Of a stretch of DNA of 64,000 bases, positions 53,040 to 63,959 are shown piece after piece. Numbering within the stretch: the stretch's first letter is position 1; each line of letters starts with the position of its first letter. The notes below the pieces were generated by a model. It was given only the letters and a program-made list of their open reading frames with translations, was not told where the DNA came from and ran no database searches. Position numbers and translations under genes: made by a program. This stretch comes from Cocleimonas flava (GTDB lineage Bacteria > Pseudomonadota > Gammaproteobacteria > Thiotrichales > Thiotrichaceae), in contig NZ_SMFQ01000005.1 in NCBI RefSeq assembly GCF_004339015.1, positions 731,000 through 794,999 of the forward strand. The letters run 5' to 3'.

Positions 53040-55673
53040 ATGACTCAAACCGCTACTAAAACTGCAGCAAAAAGCGCGCAGAAACACACACCGATGATGC
53101 AACAATTTTTACGCATCAAATCCGAAAATCCAGATCTTCTTTTGTTTTATCGGATGGGTGATTTTTACGAATTGTTTTTTGAAGATGCACAAAAAGCGGC
53201 ACAACTTTTAAACATTACTCTCACTGCTCGCGGAAAATCAGATGGTGAACCGATCCCTATGGCGGGGATTCCTTATCATGCCGCTGAACAATATTTACCA
53301 CGATTATTGAAGCAGGGAATTTCTGTCGGCATTTGCGAACAGATTGGTGATCCAGCCAAATCCAAAGGCCCTGTTGAAAGAAAAGTAGTCCGTATTCTCA
53401 CTCCAGGAACAGTCACTGATGATTTTTTACTGGAAGAGCGTCGTGATAATTTACTACTAGCCATTTCAGAGTTTACGAATCAACACAAAAGCAACTATGG
53501 GCTAGCCTGCATCGACTTGAGCAATGGCCGTTTCATCGTACAGCAAGTCAATAGTGTCGAAGCTTTACATAATGAAGTTGAACGTATGCGTCCAGCTGAA
53601 ATACTCGTTAACGAAAATACTGAGATTAAACTATCTGATCAGTACTCTATTACCAAAAGAGCACCCTGGCACTTTGACGAAGAAAACGCGCGTAATCTGA
53701 TACAAAAGCAACTCGGCACCAAAGACCTATCGGGTTTTGGTTGCGATGATATCCCCGCCGCAATTACCGCTGCAGGCGTATTACTCCAATACGTTAATGA
53801 AACGCAGCGCACAGCTCTTCCACACATTAATAGTTTACAAGTTGAGAGCAGCGATGATGGCATTATCCTTGATGCTGCAAGTCGCCGTAATTTAGAGCTC
53901 GAACACAGCCTTATGGGCGACCATAAGAACACCCTAATCTCTGTTTTGGATAAAACCGCTACAAGTATGGGTGGGCGCTTATTAAGTCGCTGGTTGAATA
54001 AGCCATTACGTGATCAAAACATCTTGAGAAACCGTCATCAGGCCATCGATAGCTTTATTCAACAATATCATTATGAAACGCTGCATGGCGTATTGCGACA
54101 CATCGGTGATATAGAACGAATTATTTCAAGAATTGCTCTCGCAACTGCTAGACCTCGTGATTTATCAACATTAAGAGACTCTCTTAAAGTTACCCCAGAG
54201 TTAAACAGCATTCTAAAACAACTCGATAACCCGCTGATTGTATCACTTAGAACGGGCATCGATGAACATCATGAATTAGTCACCCTTCTCGATTCCGCGA
54301 TTATTGATAATCCACCAGTATTAATACGCGATGGTGGTGTTATTGCAGAAGGCTTTGATGAAGAACTCGATGAGCTACGTAACCTGAGTAAAAATTCAGA
54401 TCAGTACTTATTAGATTTAGAAACGCGTGAAAAAGCGCGAACAGGCATCGCTAGTTTAAAAGTCGCCTATAACCGCGTACATGGTTTTTACATTGAAATT
54501 CCACGCTCACATACGGATGAAATTCCGCCTGAGTATATCCGTCGTCAAACCCTCAAGATGGCGGAACGCTTCATTTTGCCAGAACTGAAAGAGTTTGAAG
54601 ATAAAGTACTTTCAGCCAGAGAACGCTCTCTATCAAGAGAAAAAGCCCTTTATGAAAAACTATTACAAGATCTGGCGATTTATACCTTATCACTGAGGGA
54701 AACAGCTCAAAACATTGCAGAAGTCGATGTTTTAAGTAACTTCGCAGAACGCGCAGTATTACTAAACTATGCTAAACCAGAACTCAGTGAATCACCTGGC
54801 ATCAATATCGTTGCAGGGCGTCACCCAGTCGTTGAAAGCACCTTAGATGATCCGTTTGTACCCAATGATTTGAATATGGACGACCAGCGTCGAATGCTAA
54901 TGATTACCGGCCCTAATATGGGCGGTAAATCGACCTATATGCGCCAAATCACTTTGATTGTTCTAATGGCTCATATCGGCAGCTTTGTACCCGCAGAATC
55001 TGCAGTAATAGGCCCAATCGACAGGATATTTACCAGAATCGGCGCACATGATGATTTAAGCACAGGACGTTCGACCTTTATGGTAGAAATGACCGAAGCA
55101 GCCAATATCCTGAATAATGCAACGGCTAACTCACTGGTGTTAATGGATGAAATTGGACGTGGCACCAGCACCTTTGATGGATTGTCGTTGGCATGGTCTT
55201 TTGCTGAATTTTTAGCGAAGCAGAAACAGGCATTTACCTTATTCGCGACACACTACTTCGAGTTAACTGCGCTTCCAGAAAAAATACCAACGATAGCGAA
55301 TGTACATATAAACGCTGTGGAGCACGGCGATAAAATCGTATTTTTACACAGCGTAAAAGATGGTCCAGCAAATCAAAGTTATGGACTACAAGTAGCTCAA
55401 CTTGCAGGTGTACCGAAAGGTGTCATCGCTCAAGCGCGCAAGAAATTGCATCAACTAGAACAAGATGCGAGGCAGAAACCACAGCAAGGACAAACGCTCT
55501 CTCTTAATTTAGGCTTTGCAGATGAAGATCCATTAGACGACCAAAGCTTTGCCATTGAGGATGAGTTGGCAACAGAAATAAAGAATACGCTGATGGATAT
55601 AGACCCAGATGATTTAACACCGAAACAAGCTCTGGAAAAACTTTATCAACTGAAAAAGTTATTGGATGAATAA
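53040..55673 (+). CDS. mutS: DNA mismatch repair protein MutS
   Basis: 877 residues, full length. The mismatch-binding Phe motif is in [17 protein letters not shown] near 34-50 (FYE). The ATPase has Walker [10 protein letters not shown] near 622, [12 protein letters not shown] near 702, and FATHYFELT near 737. C-terminal residues about 800-877 form the tetramerisation/MutL helix region. It recognises mispairs and recruits MutL. Monocistronic; 206 bases before tRNA-Arg. Confidence 0.97.
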   Translation: MTQTATKTAAKSAQKHTPMMQQFLRIKSENPDLLLFYRMGDFYELFFEDAQKAAQLLNITLTARGKSDGEPIPMAGIPYHAAEQYLPRLLKQGISVGICEQIGDPAKSKGPVERKVVRILTPGTVTDDFLLEERRDNLLLAISEFTNQHKSNYGLACIDLSNGRFIVQQVNSVEALHNEVERMRPAEILVNENTEIKLSDQYSITKRAPWHFDEENARNLIQKQLGTKDLSGFGCDDIPAAITAAGVLLQYVNETQRTALPHINSLQVESSDDGIILDAASRRNLELEHSLMGDHKNTLISVLDKTATSMGGRLLSRWLNKPLRDQNILRNRHQAIDSFIQQYHYETLHGVLRHIGDIERIISRIALATARPRDLSTLRDSLKVTPELNSILKQLDNPLIVSLRTGIDEHHELVTLLDSAIIDNPPVLIRDGGVIAEGFDEELDELRNLSKNSDQYLLDLETREKARTGIASLKVAYNRVHGFYIEIPRSHTDEIPPEYIRRQTLKMAERFILPELKEFEDKVLSARERSLSREKALYEKLLQDLAIYTLSLRETAQNIAEVDVLSNFAERAVLLNYAKPELSESPGINIVAGRHPVVESTLDDPFVPNDLNMDDQRRMLMITGPNMGGKSTYMRQITLIVLMAHIGSFVPAESAVIGPIDRIFTRIGAHDDLSTGRSTFMVEMTEAANILNNATANSLVLMDEIGRGTSTFDGLSLAWSFAEFLAKQKQAFTLFATHYFELTALPEKIPTIANVHINAVEHGDKIVFLHSVKDGPANQSYGLQVAQLAGVPKGVIAQARKKLHQLEQDARQKPQQGQTLSLNLGFADEDPLDDQSFAIEDELATEIKNTLMDIDPDDLTPKQALEKLYQLKKLLDE

Positions 55674-55879
55674 TGTGATAGTCCTTGTTCGAGCTCGTTA
55701 GATTCTCCATCAGCTATCAGTCTTTCATTTCCCACTAATTTGTTTTGCCTCTAAAGCTGCGGAACACTCTGTAAATAGATACCCCAAAAGTGAGAAATAA
55801 ATATCCTGAAAGGTTACTGAAAGTCCGATACAATTCCGTGCGTTAAATAATAGAAACACATGCAAAATCGTTTTGATTA

Positions 55880-55956
55880 GTCCCGATAGCTCAGTAGGAT
55901 AGAGCGGCCCCCTCCTAAGGGGCAGGCCGGGGGTTCGAATCCTCCTCGGGACGCCA
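55880..55956 (+). tRNA. tRNA-Arg (anticodon CCU)
   Basis: 77 bases including an encoded CCA. Acceptor arms GTCCCGA/TCGGGAC pair perfectly, discriminator G. D-arm TAGCTCAGTAGGATAGAGC, anticodon stem GCCCC/GGGGC with loop CTCCTAA (anticodon CCT), T-arm GGGGGTTCGAATCCTCC. It reads the rare codon AGG. No further tRNA nearby. Confidence 0.97.
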
Positions 55957-56101
55957 TCATCTATCATGAATATAATTACTCTTTAGATCTTCAATCCTTA
56001 TTGACAGAATCTTTTAAATCCATACACTCGCCCACCCCAGCCGAACTAAAGTATCGACTGATTACAACTGAGTACAAGAAACTTAAGGAAGCCTTATAAG
56101 A

Positions 56102-57706
56102 ATGAAAGCCATTGATCTAAGTAGTTACGGTATTAAAAATCCATCTGAAGTTATCTACAATCCTTCTTATGAGATGCTGTTTAACGAAGAAACACGTGAC
56201 GATCTGGTAGGCTTTGAAAAAGGGGTTGTGACTGACACAGGTGCTGTCGCAGTCGATACGGGTATATTTACTGGACGCTCTCCTAAAGACAAATACATCG
56301 TTCGTGATGATGTCACCAGAGATACTTTCTGGTGGTCTGATCAGGGCAAAAATGATAACAACCCAATTACGCCAGAGCTTTGGGAACACTTTGAATCACT
56401 GGTTGTAGATGAGTTATCAAACAAACGTTTATTTGTTGTCGATGCATATTGTGGCGCAAATGAAAGCTCTCGATTAAGCGTACGCTTTATCACCATGGTT
56501 GCATGGCAAGCTCACTTTGTTAAAAACATGTTTATCCGTCCAACTGACGAAGAACTAGAAACATTCGAGCCAGACTTCACGGTTATGAATGGCGCAAGCG
56601 TCACTAATCCTGACTGGAAAGAACAGGGACTAAATTCTGAAAACTTTGTTGCTTTCAACCTAACCAAAAACATTCAGCTAATTGGTGGGACCTGGTACGG
56701 CGGAGAAATGAAGAAAGGCTTGTTCTCTATTATGAATTACCTTCTTCCATTGAAAGGCATTGCTTCTATGCATTGCTCTGCAAATATCGGCAAAGATGGT
56801 AATTCAGCAATCTTCTTTGGCTTATCTGGCACAGGTAAAACAACACTTTCTACAGATCCAGAACGCGCTTTAATTGGCGATGATGAACATGGCTGGGATG
56901 ATGACGGCATCTTCAACTTCGAAGGTGGTTGTTACGCTAAAACCATTAGCCTCGACCCTGAGCAAGAGCCAGAAATTTATCAGGCAATTCGCCGTGACGC
57001 ATTACTCGAAAATGTAGTTACTCGCGAAGATAATACGATTGATTTTCATGACGGATCAAAAACGGAAAACACTCGAGTTTCATACCCAATCTACCACATA
57101 CAAAACATCGTAAAGCCTCAATCAAAAGGTAGCGCTGCAAATAAAGTTATTTTCTTATCGGCAGATGCTTTCGGTGTTTTACCTCCTGTGTCGATTTTGA
57201 CACCAGAGCAAACGCAATATCATTTCTTATCTGGCTTTACGGCAAAACTAGCTGGAACTGAGCGTGGTATTTCAGAGCCTACACCAACCTTCTCTGCATG
57301 TTTTGGTGCTGCTTTCTTATCGTTACACCCAAGCAAGTATGCGGCTACGCTAGTTAAGCGCATGGAACAATCTGGCGCGACAGCTTACATGGTAAATACT
57401 GGTTGGAATGGCACTGGCAAACGTATATCAATCAAAGATACACGTGCAATAATCAGCGCTATCCTTGATGGCAGCATCGACGAACAGGAAACAAAAACAA
57501 TTCCTTTCTTTGATCTAAAAGTCCCAGTGCAACTAGAAAACGTAAACCCAGAAATTCTGGATCCTCGTGATACGTACTCGGATGCTGAAGAGTGGAATAC
57601 CAAAGCTAAAGATCTAGCAAAATTATTTATCGATAACTTTGAGAAATACACCGATATTCCTGAAGGAAAATCACTGTTGGTTGCATCTCCTAAACTTGGC
57701 GAATAA
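56102..57706 (+). CDS. pckA: phosphoenolpyruvate carboxykinase (ATP)
   Basis: 534 residues. It converts oxaloacetate and ATP to PEP, CO2 and ADP for gluconeogenesis. [12 protein letters not shown] near 59, [19 protein letters not shown] near 200, P-loop [11 protein letters not shown] near 240, DDEHGWDD near 262, and the late ATP-binding region [17 protein letters not shown] near 437 identify it. With malic enzyme it connects the TCA cycle to the pyruvate/PEP pool. Confidence 0.98.
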   Translation: MKAIDLSSYGIKNPSEVIYNPSYEMLFNEETRDDLVGFEKGVVTDTGAVAVDTGIFTGRSPKDKYIVRDDVTRDTFWWSDQGKNDNNPITPELWEHFESLVVDELSNKRLFVVDAYCGANESSRLSVRFITMVAWQAHFVKNMFIRPTDEELETFEPDFTVMNGASVTNPDWKEQGLNSENFVAFNLTKNIQLIGGTWYGGEMKKGLFSIMNYLLPLKGIASMHCSANIGKDGNSAIFFGLSGTGKTTLSTDPERALIGDDEHGWDDDGIFNFEGGCYAKTISLDPEQEPEIYQAIRRDALLENVVTREDNTIDFHDGSKTENTRVSYPIYHIQNIVKPQSKGSAANKVIFLSADAFGVLPPVSILTPEQTQYHFLSGFTAKLAGTERGISEPTPTFSACFGAAFLSLHPSKYAATLVKRMEQSGATAYMVNTGWNGTGKRISIKDTRAIISAILDGSIDEQETKTIPFFDLKVPVQLENVNPEILDPRDTYSDAEEWNTKAKDLAKLFIDNFEKYTDIPEGKSLLVASPKLGE

Positions 57707-57761
57707 GCACCTGCTAACTCTCTAGGTAAGCCTCTAAGCATTAGCAATTAATCTTAGATTG

Positions 57762-57800
57762 ACGAATACAAGATGATAGTTAGTTTCATCTTGTATTCGT
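57762..57800. terminator. 15-base perfect stem between pckA and uppP
   Basis: Arms ACGAATACAAGATGA and TCATCTTGTATTCGT around a 9-base loop. It is 55 bases past the pckA stop. The bases that follow (GTACAATCCCAC, then T7) put the T run 14 bases after the stem, which is not the standard terminator form. Confidence 0.55.
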
Positions 57801-57842
57801 GTACAATCCCACTTTTTTTAATATTTAATTGGGATTAGTTGA

Positions 57843-58640
57843 ATGGAAATCATTCATGCCGTCATTCTGGGCATTATAGAAGGTATTACAGAGTTCTTAC
57901 CCATTTCCTCCACCGGACACTTAATCGTCGGCACAGAGCTCATGGGACTCCCTCAAACAAAAGAAAACACTGCCTTTCAGATCATTATTCAGCTTTCTGC
58001 CATTCTTGCCGTGATCGCTAATTACAAAGACAAGTTTCACCCTAAACATTTTGATTTATGGGTAAAGCTGCTTATTGCGTTTTTACCTCTCGCTATTATT
58101 GGCTTTATTTTTAAAGACCAAATCAAGATGCTGTTTTCAGTACAAGTAGTAGCGATCATGTTTATTGTCGGCGGTATCATCTTTTTAATTATTGAACACT
58201 TCCAGAAAACTGCTGTAGCCAAAACATTAGATGTTGAAGATATCAGTTACAAACAAGCGGCATGGATAGGCATTGCACAAGTCTTTGCACTGGTTCCGGG
58301 AACAAGCCGCGCAGGTTCTACAATCGTTGGGGCTTTACTCGTAGGTCTAAGTCGTAAGGCCAGCGCTGAGTTTTCATTTTTATTAGCGCTTCCAGTAATG
58401 GCAGCTACCAGTGGCTATGAATTACTGAAAAACTACAAAGACTTTAGTGACTCTAATTTGATGACATTAGCCGTTGGGTTCGTGGTTTCTTTTATCGTCG
58501 CGTACTTCACGATGAAATTATTTCTTCGCTTTCTGGAAAAATTCACCTTTGTCGGTTTCGGCATCTACCGCATTATTTTTGGCGTTATATTGCTATACCT
58601 TATTTACACAGGAGTCATTAGTTCTTCTGCTCATGCTTAA
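57843..58640 (+). CDS. uppP: undecaprenyl-diphosphatase
   Basis: 265 residues, about eight membrane helices. Catalytic motif blocks: [20 protein letters not shown] (residues 10-29) and [32 protein letters not shown] near 154-185 (start given). It recycles the C55 lipid carrier for peptidoglycan and confers bacitracin tolerance. Closed by an element-type terminator. Confidence 0.97.
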   Translation: MEIIHAVILGIIEGITEFLPISSTGHLIVGTELMGLPQTKENTAFQIIIQLSAILAVIANYKDKFHPKHFDLWVKLLIAFLPLAIIGFIFKDQIKMLFSVQVVAIMFIVGGIIFLIIEHFQKTAVAKTLDVEDISYKQAAWIGIAQVFALVPGTSRAGSTIVGALLVGLSRKASAEFSFLLALPVMAATSGYELLKNYKDFSDSNLMTLAVGFVVSFIVAYFTMKLFLRFLEKFTFVGFGIYRIIFGVILLYLIYTGVISSSAHA

Positions 58641-58660
58641 TACAGAATAAAAATTTAAGC

Positions 58661-58687
58661 CACCCCCCACCTTTGAGGCACTTTTTT
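58661..58687 (+). repeat. dispersed C6 element, AC type; terminator-like after uppP
   Basis: CACCCCCCACCTTTGAGGCA, then C and T6, 21 bases after the uppP stop and in its sense direction. GCC/GGC and CCT-like pairing is possible but short. Confidence 0.78.
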
Positions 58688-58709
58688 AACTATTATTTCG
58701 AGCAGGCAG

Positions 58710-59459
58710 TTAAACAATCAATCGTTTAATAATACCCGCCGTGAAATGCGAAGCGACTTGCTCAATAAATCGTGGAAAATCAATCATAGAATCATGATTG
58801 GCTTTGTCAGATATGATTCTTATTACAGTAAATGGCAAAGAATACTCATAAGCAACCTGTGCTACTGCTGCACCTTCCATTTCTACTGCAAGTAAATCGG
58901 GTAACGTCGAAAGCAACTCTCGTTGTTTCTCTACCGAACTGATGAACTGATCACCACTGGCAATTAAACCCGTATATACAACAGGCTTTGTTACTCCTAA
59001 ATTAGATAATTCAGTTGCATCAACATCACTGGTCAGATCATCAGCCAAGTATTTTTCGGAAGCTGTTTTGGCAAGAATCACATCAGAAGAAGCCGCTGAA
59101 ATTTCAGTCAGAGATAAAAGAGGAATTTCAAAACGCTTGATACCCAACACACCTGCACAATCCATATCATGTTGAACGAATGAACTCCCGACAACGATAT
59201 CACCTATTTCCAAGTGCTGTGGAATTGCTCCTGCAACACCCGTGAAAACAAGCTTTGAAATGTGATACCTTTCGACAAGCATTGTTGTCGTTGAAGCTGA
59301 TGCTACCTTTCCCCAGCCGGAGAAAACCACAACAACCTGTATGTGATTTAATAGGCCCAGATAAACCGTCTTATGACCTACTTTTTCTTCTGAAACATCT
59401 TCTAACATGGTTACAATGCGTTTGAGCTCCTCATGCATTGCAGCCATTATGCCAATCAT
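58710..59459 (-). CDS. mtnN: 5'-methylthioadenosine/S-adenosylhomocysteine nucleosidase
   Basis: 249 residues. MIGIMAAMHEELKRI start (catalytic Glu region), VFTGVAGAIPQHLEIGDIVVGSSFVQHDMD (first part near 78), and VEMEGAAVAQVAYEYSLPFTVIRIISDKAN (start near 190) are typical. It cleaves MTA and SAH to adenine. The 250-residue length is slightly above usual, with an inserted segment near 130-160. Nineteen bases downstream of ybiT. Confidence 0.94.
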   Translation of the reverse strand: MIGIMAAMHEELKRIVTMLEDVSEEKVGHKTVYLGLLNHIQVVVVFSGWGKVASASTTTMLVERYHISKLVFTGVAGAIPQHLEIGDIVVGSSFVQHDMDCAGVLGIKRFEIPLLSLTEISAASSDVILAKTASEKYLADDLTSDVDATELSNLGVTKPVVYTGLIASGDQFISSVEKQRELLSTLPDLLAVEMEGAAVAQVAYEYSLPFTVIRIISDKANHDSMIDFPRFIEQVASHFTAGIIKRLIV

Positions 59460-59478
59460 TTCTTGTAACCTGCCTCAG

Positions 59479-61071
59479 TTAGCCTTCTAGGCTTTGACTA
59501 GCAAGATACTCGTCATAAGTACCAGAGTATTGATTAATACCTGTAGGCGTCATCTCGATAATACGAGTCGCTAGAGAGTTTACAAACTCACGGTCATGAC
59601 TGACGAAGAACAGAGTTCCCGGATAATTTTCGAGCGCCAGGTTTAAAGACTCGATCGATTCCATATCCAGGTGATTCGTTGGCTCATCCATCAGAAGAAC
59701 ATTGTCTTTCTTCATCATTAATTTACCGAAGATCATACGACCTTGCTCACCACCTGATATAACTTTTACCGACTTTTCACTTTGTGCTTTTGAAAATAAT
59801 AAACGACCTAATACAGAGCGTACTGATTGCTCGTCATCTTCTTCACTACGCCATTGATTCATCCAGTCGTATAGTGACTCACCATTTTCAAATTCGTAAG
59901 CATGATCCTGTGCATACACGCCTAGTGTCGCATTTTCTGACCATTTCACCATGCCACTATCAGGTTGAATAGCACCTTCTAAACAACGTAACAGTGTTGA
60001 TTTACCAATACCGTTTGGTCCGATAATCGCGATACGCTCACCGACTTCAACCATCAGATCAATATCACGGAAAAGTGGTTCATCGTAGCTTTTGCTAAGA
60101 CCTTTTACTTCTAATATGTTTTTATATAACTTCTTTTCCTGTTCAAAAACGATATACGGATTAACACGGCTTGATGGTTTTATGTGTGCTAATTCAATTT
60201 TATCTAATTGTTTTTGACGTGATGTAGCCTGTTTTGCTTTTGATGCATTCGCAGAGAAGCGACTAACAAATTGCTGTAGTTCTGCAATCTTTGCTTTTTT
60301 CTTGGCATTTTCGTTTTGTAACTGTTCGCGGGCTTGAGTTGCTGCAGTCATGTACTCATCATAGTTACCCGGGAACATGCGTAATTCGCCGTAATCCAGA
60401 TCTGCCATATTGGTACAAACGCTGTTTAAGAAGTGACGGTCATGAGAAATGATAACCATAGTACTTTTACGATTGTTCAGTAACTTTTCCAACCAGCGAA
60501 TGGTATTGATATCCAGGTTATTTGTTGGCTCATCGAGTAATAATAAATCCGGATCAGAAAATAGCGCTTGAGCAAGTAGTACTCGTAACTTCCATCCAGG
60601 AGCGATTGAGCTCATTGGCCCCCAATGCTGGTCTTCAGTAATTTCTAGACCGAGTAATAATTCACCCGCACGAGATTCAGCGGTATAACCATCCATTTCA
60701 CCAAATTCAATTTCAAGATCAGCTACTTTGATGCCATCTTCTTCACTCATTTCTGGTAAAGAGTAAATGCGATCTCTTTCTTCTTTAACAGCCCAAAGCT
60801 TCTTGTCACCCATGATTACAGTATCAAGCACGCTGAATTCTTCAAATGCGAACTGATCCTGCCCAAGTACTGAATAACGTACATCTGGATCTAGCGTGAC
60901 GTTACCTGCAGTTGGAGCAAGTTGCCCACTCAATATTTTCATGAATGTAGATTTACCACAGCCATTAGCGCCAATTAAACCATAACGGTTACCATTACCA
61001 AACTTGACTGATACGTTTTCAAACAATGGCTTTTCGCCAAATTGCATTGTGATATTAGAAGCTGAAATCAA
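59479..61071 (-). CDS. ybiT: ABC-F family ATPase YbiT
   Basis: 530 residues, two ABC domains without membrane parts. Walker A motifs GANGCGKST (near 34) and GPNGIGKST (near 354); LDEPTNNLD and MDEPTNHLD as Walker B/signature ends; the arm linker is rich in Lys/Ala ([19 protein letters not shown]). Almost collinear with E. coli YbiT as I recall it. ABC-F proteins act on the ribosomal E site to relieve stalls. Followed closely by mtnN. Confidence 0.94.
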   Translation of the reverse strand: MISASNITMQFGEKPLFENVSVKFGNGNRYGLIGANGCGKSTFMKILSGQLAPTAGNVTLDPDVRYSVLGQDQFAFEEFSVLDTVIMGDKKLWAVKEERDRIYSLPEMSEEDGIKVADLEIEFGEMDGYTAESRAGELLLGLEITEDQHWGPMSSIAPGWKLRVLLAQALFSDPDLLLLDEPTNNLDINTIRWLEKLLNNRKSTMVIISHDRHFLNSVCTNMADLDYGELRMFPGNYDEYMTAATQAREQLQNENAKKKAKIAELQQFVSRFSANASKAKQATSRQKQLDKIELAHIKPSSRVNPYIVFEQEKKLYKNILEVKGLSKSYDEPLFRDIDLMVEVGERIAIIGPNGIGKSTLLRCLEGAIQPDSGMVKWSENATLGVYAQDHAYEFENGESLYDWMNQWRSEEDDEQSVRSVLGRLLFSKAQSEKSVKVISGGEQGRMIFGKLMMKKDNVLLMDEPTNHLDMESIESLNLALENYPGTLFFVSHDREFVNSLATRIIEMTPTGINQYSGTYDEYLASQSLEG

Positions 61072-61130
61072 AGCGGTTACCTAAATTAGTTATGTTGTAA
61101 ATTGAATATTTGATTGTAAAAAAGACGGGC

Positions 61131-61168
61131 AAAAAAAAGCACAGTCTTCAATATCTAGAAGACTGTGC
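61131..61168 (-). terminator. intrinsic terminator after the second mltB-like gene
   Basis: On the minus strand GCACAGTCTTC-TAGATATT-GAAGACTGTGC is followed by T8. Confidence 0.93.
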
Positions 61169-61212
61169 ATTATAGGTTTATGCTAGCTCTAATCAAGCAT
61201 TATTAGGCTGCC

Positions 61213-62643
61213 TTAGTCCAGTAGCGCCTTATACGCATCTAGATCAGAATCAATAGAAGCTTGTCTAATAACACTTTTACCACCGATTCTCGCATCAATT
61301 GCTTCAGCCAACTGGTGAACTGCCATTGCATAGTGACTACTGTGATTATAGCGAGTGATTACATAGAAATTATGACCACCGAGCCAAAGTTCATCACCAC
61401 TATAGGTATTCAGTTTAATCAAACTCGCTTTTCCTGAAATATCGCCTAAGTAATCAGCAGACACACCTCTACTTTTAAGGCTATTTAAACTATGGCTTGA
61501 TTTGAAGCCAGTGCGTAATGATTTATAACTGCTGTTCTTAGATGATGCTCGCACAGCAACTGTGCCACCTGTTTTCCAACCGTGTTTTTTAAAGTAATTA
61601 GCTACACTGCCAATTGCATCTTTGGGTGTCCAAAGATTGATATGGCCATTTCTATCATGATCTACAGCATAGCGTTTGATATTGCTTGGCATGAATTGAC
61701 ACAGACCTAAAGCACCTGCGTATGAAGCCATTGGCTTAAGTGGATCCAGACCTTCTTTTCTCGTCATCAATAAGTAGCTTTCAAGCTCGCTTTGGAAATA
61801 CTTTCCACGTCGTGCATTATTAAATCCCATTGCTGATAAGGCATCTATCGCTCTGTTTTGACCTACATTTCCACCATATCGAGTTTCAACCCCGATAATG
61901 CCAAGGATGTATTCTTGTGGTACGCCATATTTTTGTTCGGCTTGTTGTAACGCAACACGATTTTCACGCCAAAACTGCACACCCTTACTAATAGTTTTTT
62001 CTGTCAGGAAATTACCGCGATATCTATTCCATCGGCCAGAACGTGATTTCTTATTTGATTTTATAGGGCCTCTGGCATCAGATGCTGCCATACGCTTAAG
62101 GAATGGTGTCGATTCAGTATTAGTGAAAAGGTAGTTTAAATAACCACGATCAAAACCATGCTTACTTACCATCTTGTCTATAAATCTACGAGTTTGTTGA
62201 TTACTTACGTAATCTCCCGATAAAGATGCGTACTGAATGTTTTTATTTGGCGCACGATGTGATGGAGTTCGATAACTACTAGCTATTTGTTTTTTTGCAG
62301 CACGCTTACGGACTATTTGTTTTTGAGAAGGCGGTCGTCTTTTTTCATACACCACCTTTTCATTGCTTAATTTCTTGGCTGCCGTAGCTGCATAACTAGT
62401 ATTAGATTTATTTTTTGCTAGTTGAATTTTTTTGGCAATTTTAGACTTTTCTAATGCCTGTTTATCCCAAATCTCTAATAGCTTTGCATATTCTTGTTTT
62501 TGTTTAGCATCAGTTTTAACATGATGTTTAACTGGTTTAGCTTTTACTGCAGGCTGAGTTTTTTCTTTTGTATTACTACATGAAGTCAAATTGACGACTG
62601 CAATACAAATACTTACACCTGCTAGCATTCTGACGATGCTCAT
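61213..62643 (-). CDS. MltB-family lytic transglycosylase lipoprotein with basic linker
   Basis: 476 residues, 136 more than the MltB at 13811. Lipobox LTSC, lipidated C22. Residues about 25-145 are a Lys/Gln/Ala-rich linker with a unit LLEIWDKQALEKSKIAKK that resembles the linker units of the PBP4-type protein at 29160. The catalytic domain has E253 in IIGVETRYGGN, SYAGALGLCQFMPSNIKRYA near 308 and DAIGSVANYFKKHGW near 345. Outer-membrane glycan-cleaving enzyme. Confidence 0.93.
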   Translation of the reverse strand: MSIVRMLAGVSICIAVVNLTSCSNTKEKTQPAVKAKPVKHHVKTDAKQKQEYAKLLEIWDKQALEKSKIAKKIQLAKNKSNTSYAATAAKKLSNEKVVYEKRRPPSQKQIVRKRAAKKQIASSYRTPSHRAPNKNIQYASLSGDYVSNQQTRRFIDKMVSKHGFDRGYLNYLFTNTESTPFLKRMAASDARGPIKSNKKSRSGRWNRYRGNFLTEKTISKGVQFWRENRVALQQAEQKYGVPQEYILGIIGVETRYGGNVGQNRAIDALSAMGFNNARRGKYFQSELESYLLMTRKEGLDPLKPMASYAGALGLCQFMPSNIKRYAVDHDRNGHINLWTPKDAIGSVANYFKKHGWKTGGTVAVRASSKNSSYKSLRTGFKSSHSLNSLKSRGVSADYLGDISGKASLIKLNTYSGDELWLGGHNFYVITRYNHSSHYAMAVHQLAEAIDARIGGKSVIRQASIDSDLDAYKALLD

Positions 62644-62765
62644 ATCTTATCCCCTTTGATAATTCATCCGTGACTATCGTGGGTAATATTCTACATGATC
62701 TAAATAAATGCTAGCTGAATGAAAAACAATATTATTTTTTAAGCTACTGTTTTTATAATAAAGTT

Positions 62766-63614
62766 CTACTTGTCGTCGAAGACACCCCAATCGGAAAAAT
62801 CCATCATATTCCCAGCTTCTTCAGCTATTGGAGGAAACTGATTTGTAATAGCATCAGATACAGTCACCGGATCTGGCGTACTTATATGAGGAAAGCGCCA
62901 CCCTCCAGGCATACGTCCTAAATCACGGGGTGTGCTAGACATTGTATGCCAAGCTTCATCGGTGAAATCAGTATAAAAATCAGGCCAGATATTTCTTTTA
63001 TCTCCCCATGCTTTTTTCCGATTTGAATTATTGGAATTACCAAAAAATGGCATATCGTTATTATTATTGCTGAACATATTATTCATAGGGTAATTCGAAT
63101 TATTTGCAAATGGCATAGCCCCATTTGAAAAAGGATTGAAGCTATTACCTGAGTTATTACCAAACGGCATGTTATTCCCAGCAAATGGATTAAAGTTATT
63201 ACCAGAAGTATTAGCAAAGGGGATATTACCGCCAGAGAACGGATTAAAGCTATTATTAGAACCGTTACTAAATGGCATATTATTTGCGAATGGAAAACCA
63301 TTACTATACTGATAAGGATTACCTGTATTCATTGGCATCCCATTTTGCATAGGCATTTGACTCTGATAATAATTATTCTCCATTGATTCATAGCCAGCAT
63401 ATTGCTGAGGTTGGTTATAAAAAGGTGGGTTGTTCATTGGATTACGTGGAACAAAAGTATTAGCTTGCTGTGTTGTTCCATAATTAACTGGAGGATATTC
63501 GTATATCTTTGAATTATCAGCTGGCGGATATATCAGCTTATTTTCAGCATATACACCAATAGTAAATATACACATACTTACTGCTAACAATAATTTAATG
63601 TTCTTATTAATCAT
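62766..63614 (-). CDS. secreted Asn/Phe/Met/Pro-repeat protein, sulfur-globule-like
   Basis: 282 residues from the ATG at 63614; 18 upstream codons are unlikely as they place a second hydrophobic stretch before the signal peptide (MINKNIKLLLAVSMCIFTIGVYA). The central part (about 85-190) has tandem (N)NMPFGNNSGNSFNPF units. The C-terminus (about 195-282) is a distinct, non-repetitive domain: KRNIWPDFYTDFTDEAWHTM, then LGRMPGGWRFP and MMDFSDWGVFDDK. Related in style to the protein at 26251 (MPF versus MPW units). A sulfur-globule or extracellular matrix role is inference. Confidence 0.65.
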   Translation of the reverse strand: MINKNIKLLLAVSMCIFTIGVYAENKLIYPPADNSKIYEYPPVNYGTTQQANTFVPRNPMNNPPFYNQPQQYAGYESMENNYYQSQMPMQNGMPMNTGNPYQYSNGFPFANNMPFSNGSNNSFNPFSGGNIPFANTSGNNFNPFAGNNMPFGNNSGNSFNPFSNGAMPFANNSNYPMNNMFSNNNNDMPFFGNSNNSNRKKAWGDKRNIWPDFYTDFTDEAWHTMSSTPRDLGRMPGGWRFPHISTPDPVTVSDAITNQFPPIAEEAGNMMDFSDWGVFDDK

Positions 63615-63705
63615 ATTTTTACCCAGAAAATAGCTAGTAAATAGAATTGCGAGCAAGTATATTAGCATATACTAATATTTATTTCATCTATTTATAGTCT
63701 ATAGG

Positions 63706-63732
63706 CATCCCCAGACTTATGGGCACTTTTAT
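63706..63732 (+). repeat. degenerate dispersed C6 element
   Basis: CATCCCCAGACTTATGGGCA, then CTTTTAT: 22 of 27 positions match the ATAGGCAC-type copies. It lies upstream of the repeat-protein gene. The surrounding 345-base gap up to the rRNA shows nothing else I can name apart from the rrn terminator. Confidence 0.45.
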
Positions 63733-63918
63733 ATTTATCCTTTTCATGTAATAAAGACGTCTTTCAAGTAGATCTGTGATCTGCCACTCAAAGTACTGTC
63801 GCCTATGAACAACGCATGTATCTACATTAAGTCCAAAGACATTACATATCTCAAATCAAGGTTGGTCGATCTGGCTTTAAGATAATATAGGGGGCTGTTT
63901 GATGTAAATCGCAGGCAT

Positions 63919-63950
63919 AAAAAAAGCCCGTTCGTTAGAACGGGCTTTCA
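63919..63950 (-). terminator. rRNA operon terminator
   Basis: On the minus strand AAGCCCGTTC-TAAC-GAACGGGCTT plus T run, directly after the 5S 3' end. Confidence 0.95.
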
Positions 63951-63959
63951 GGATAATAA

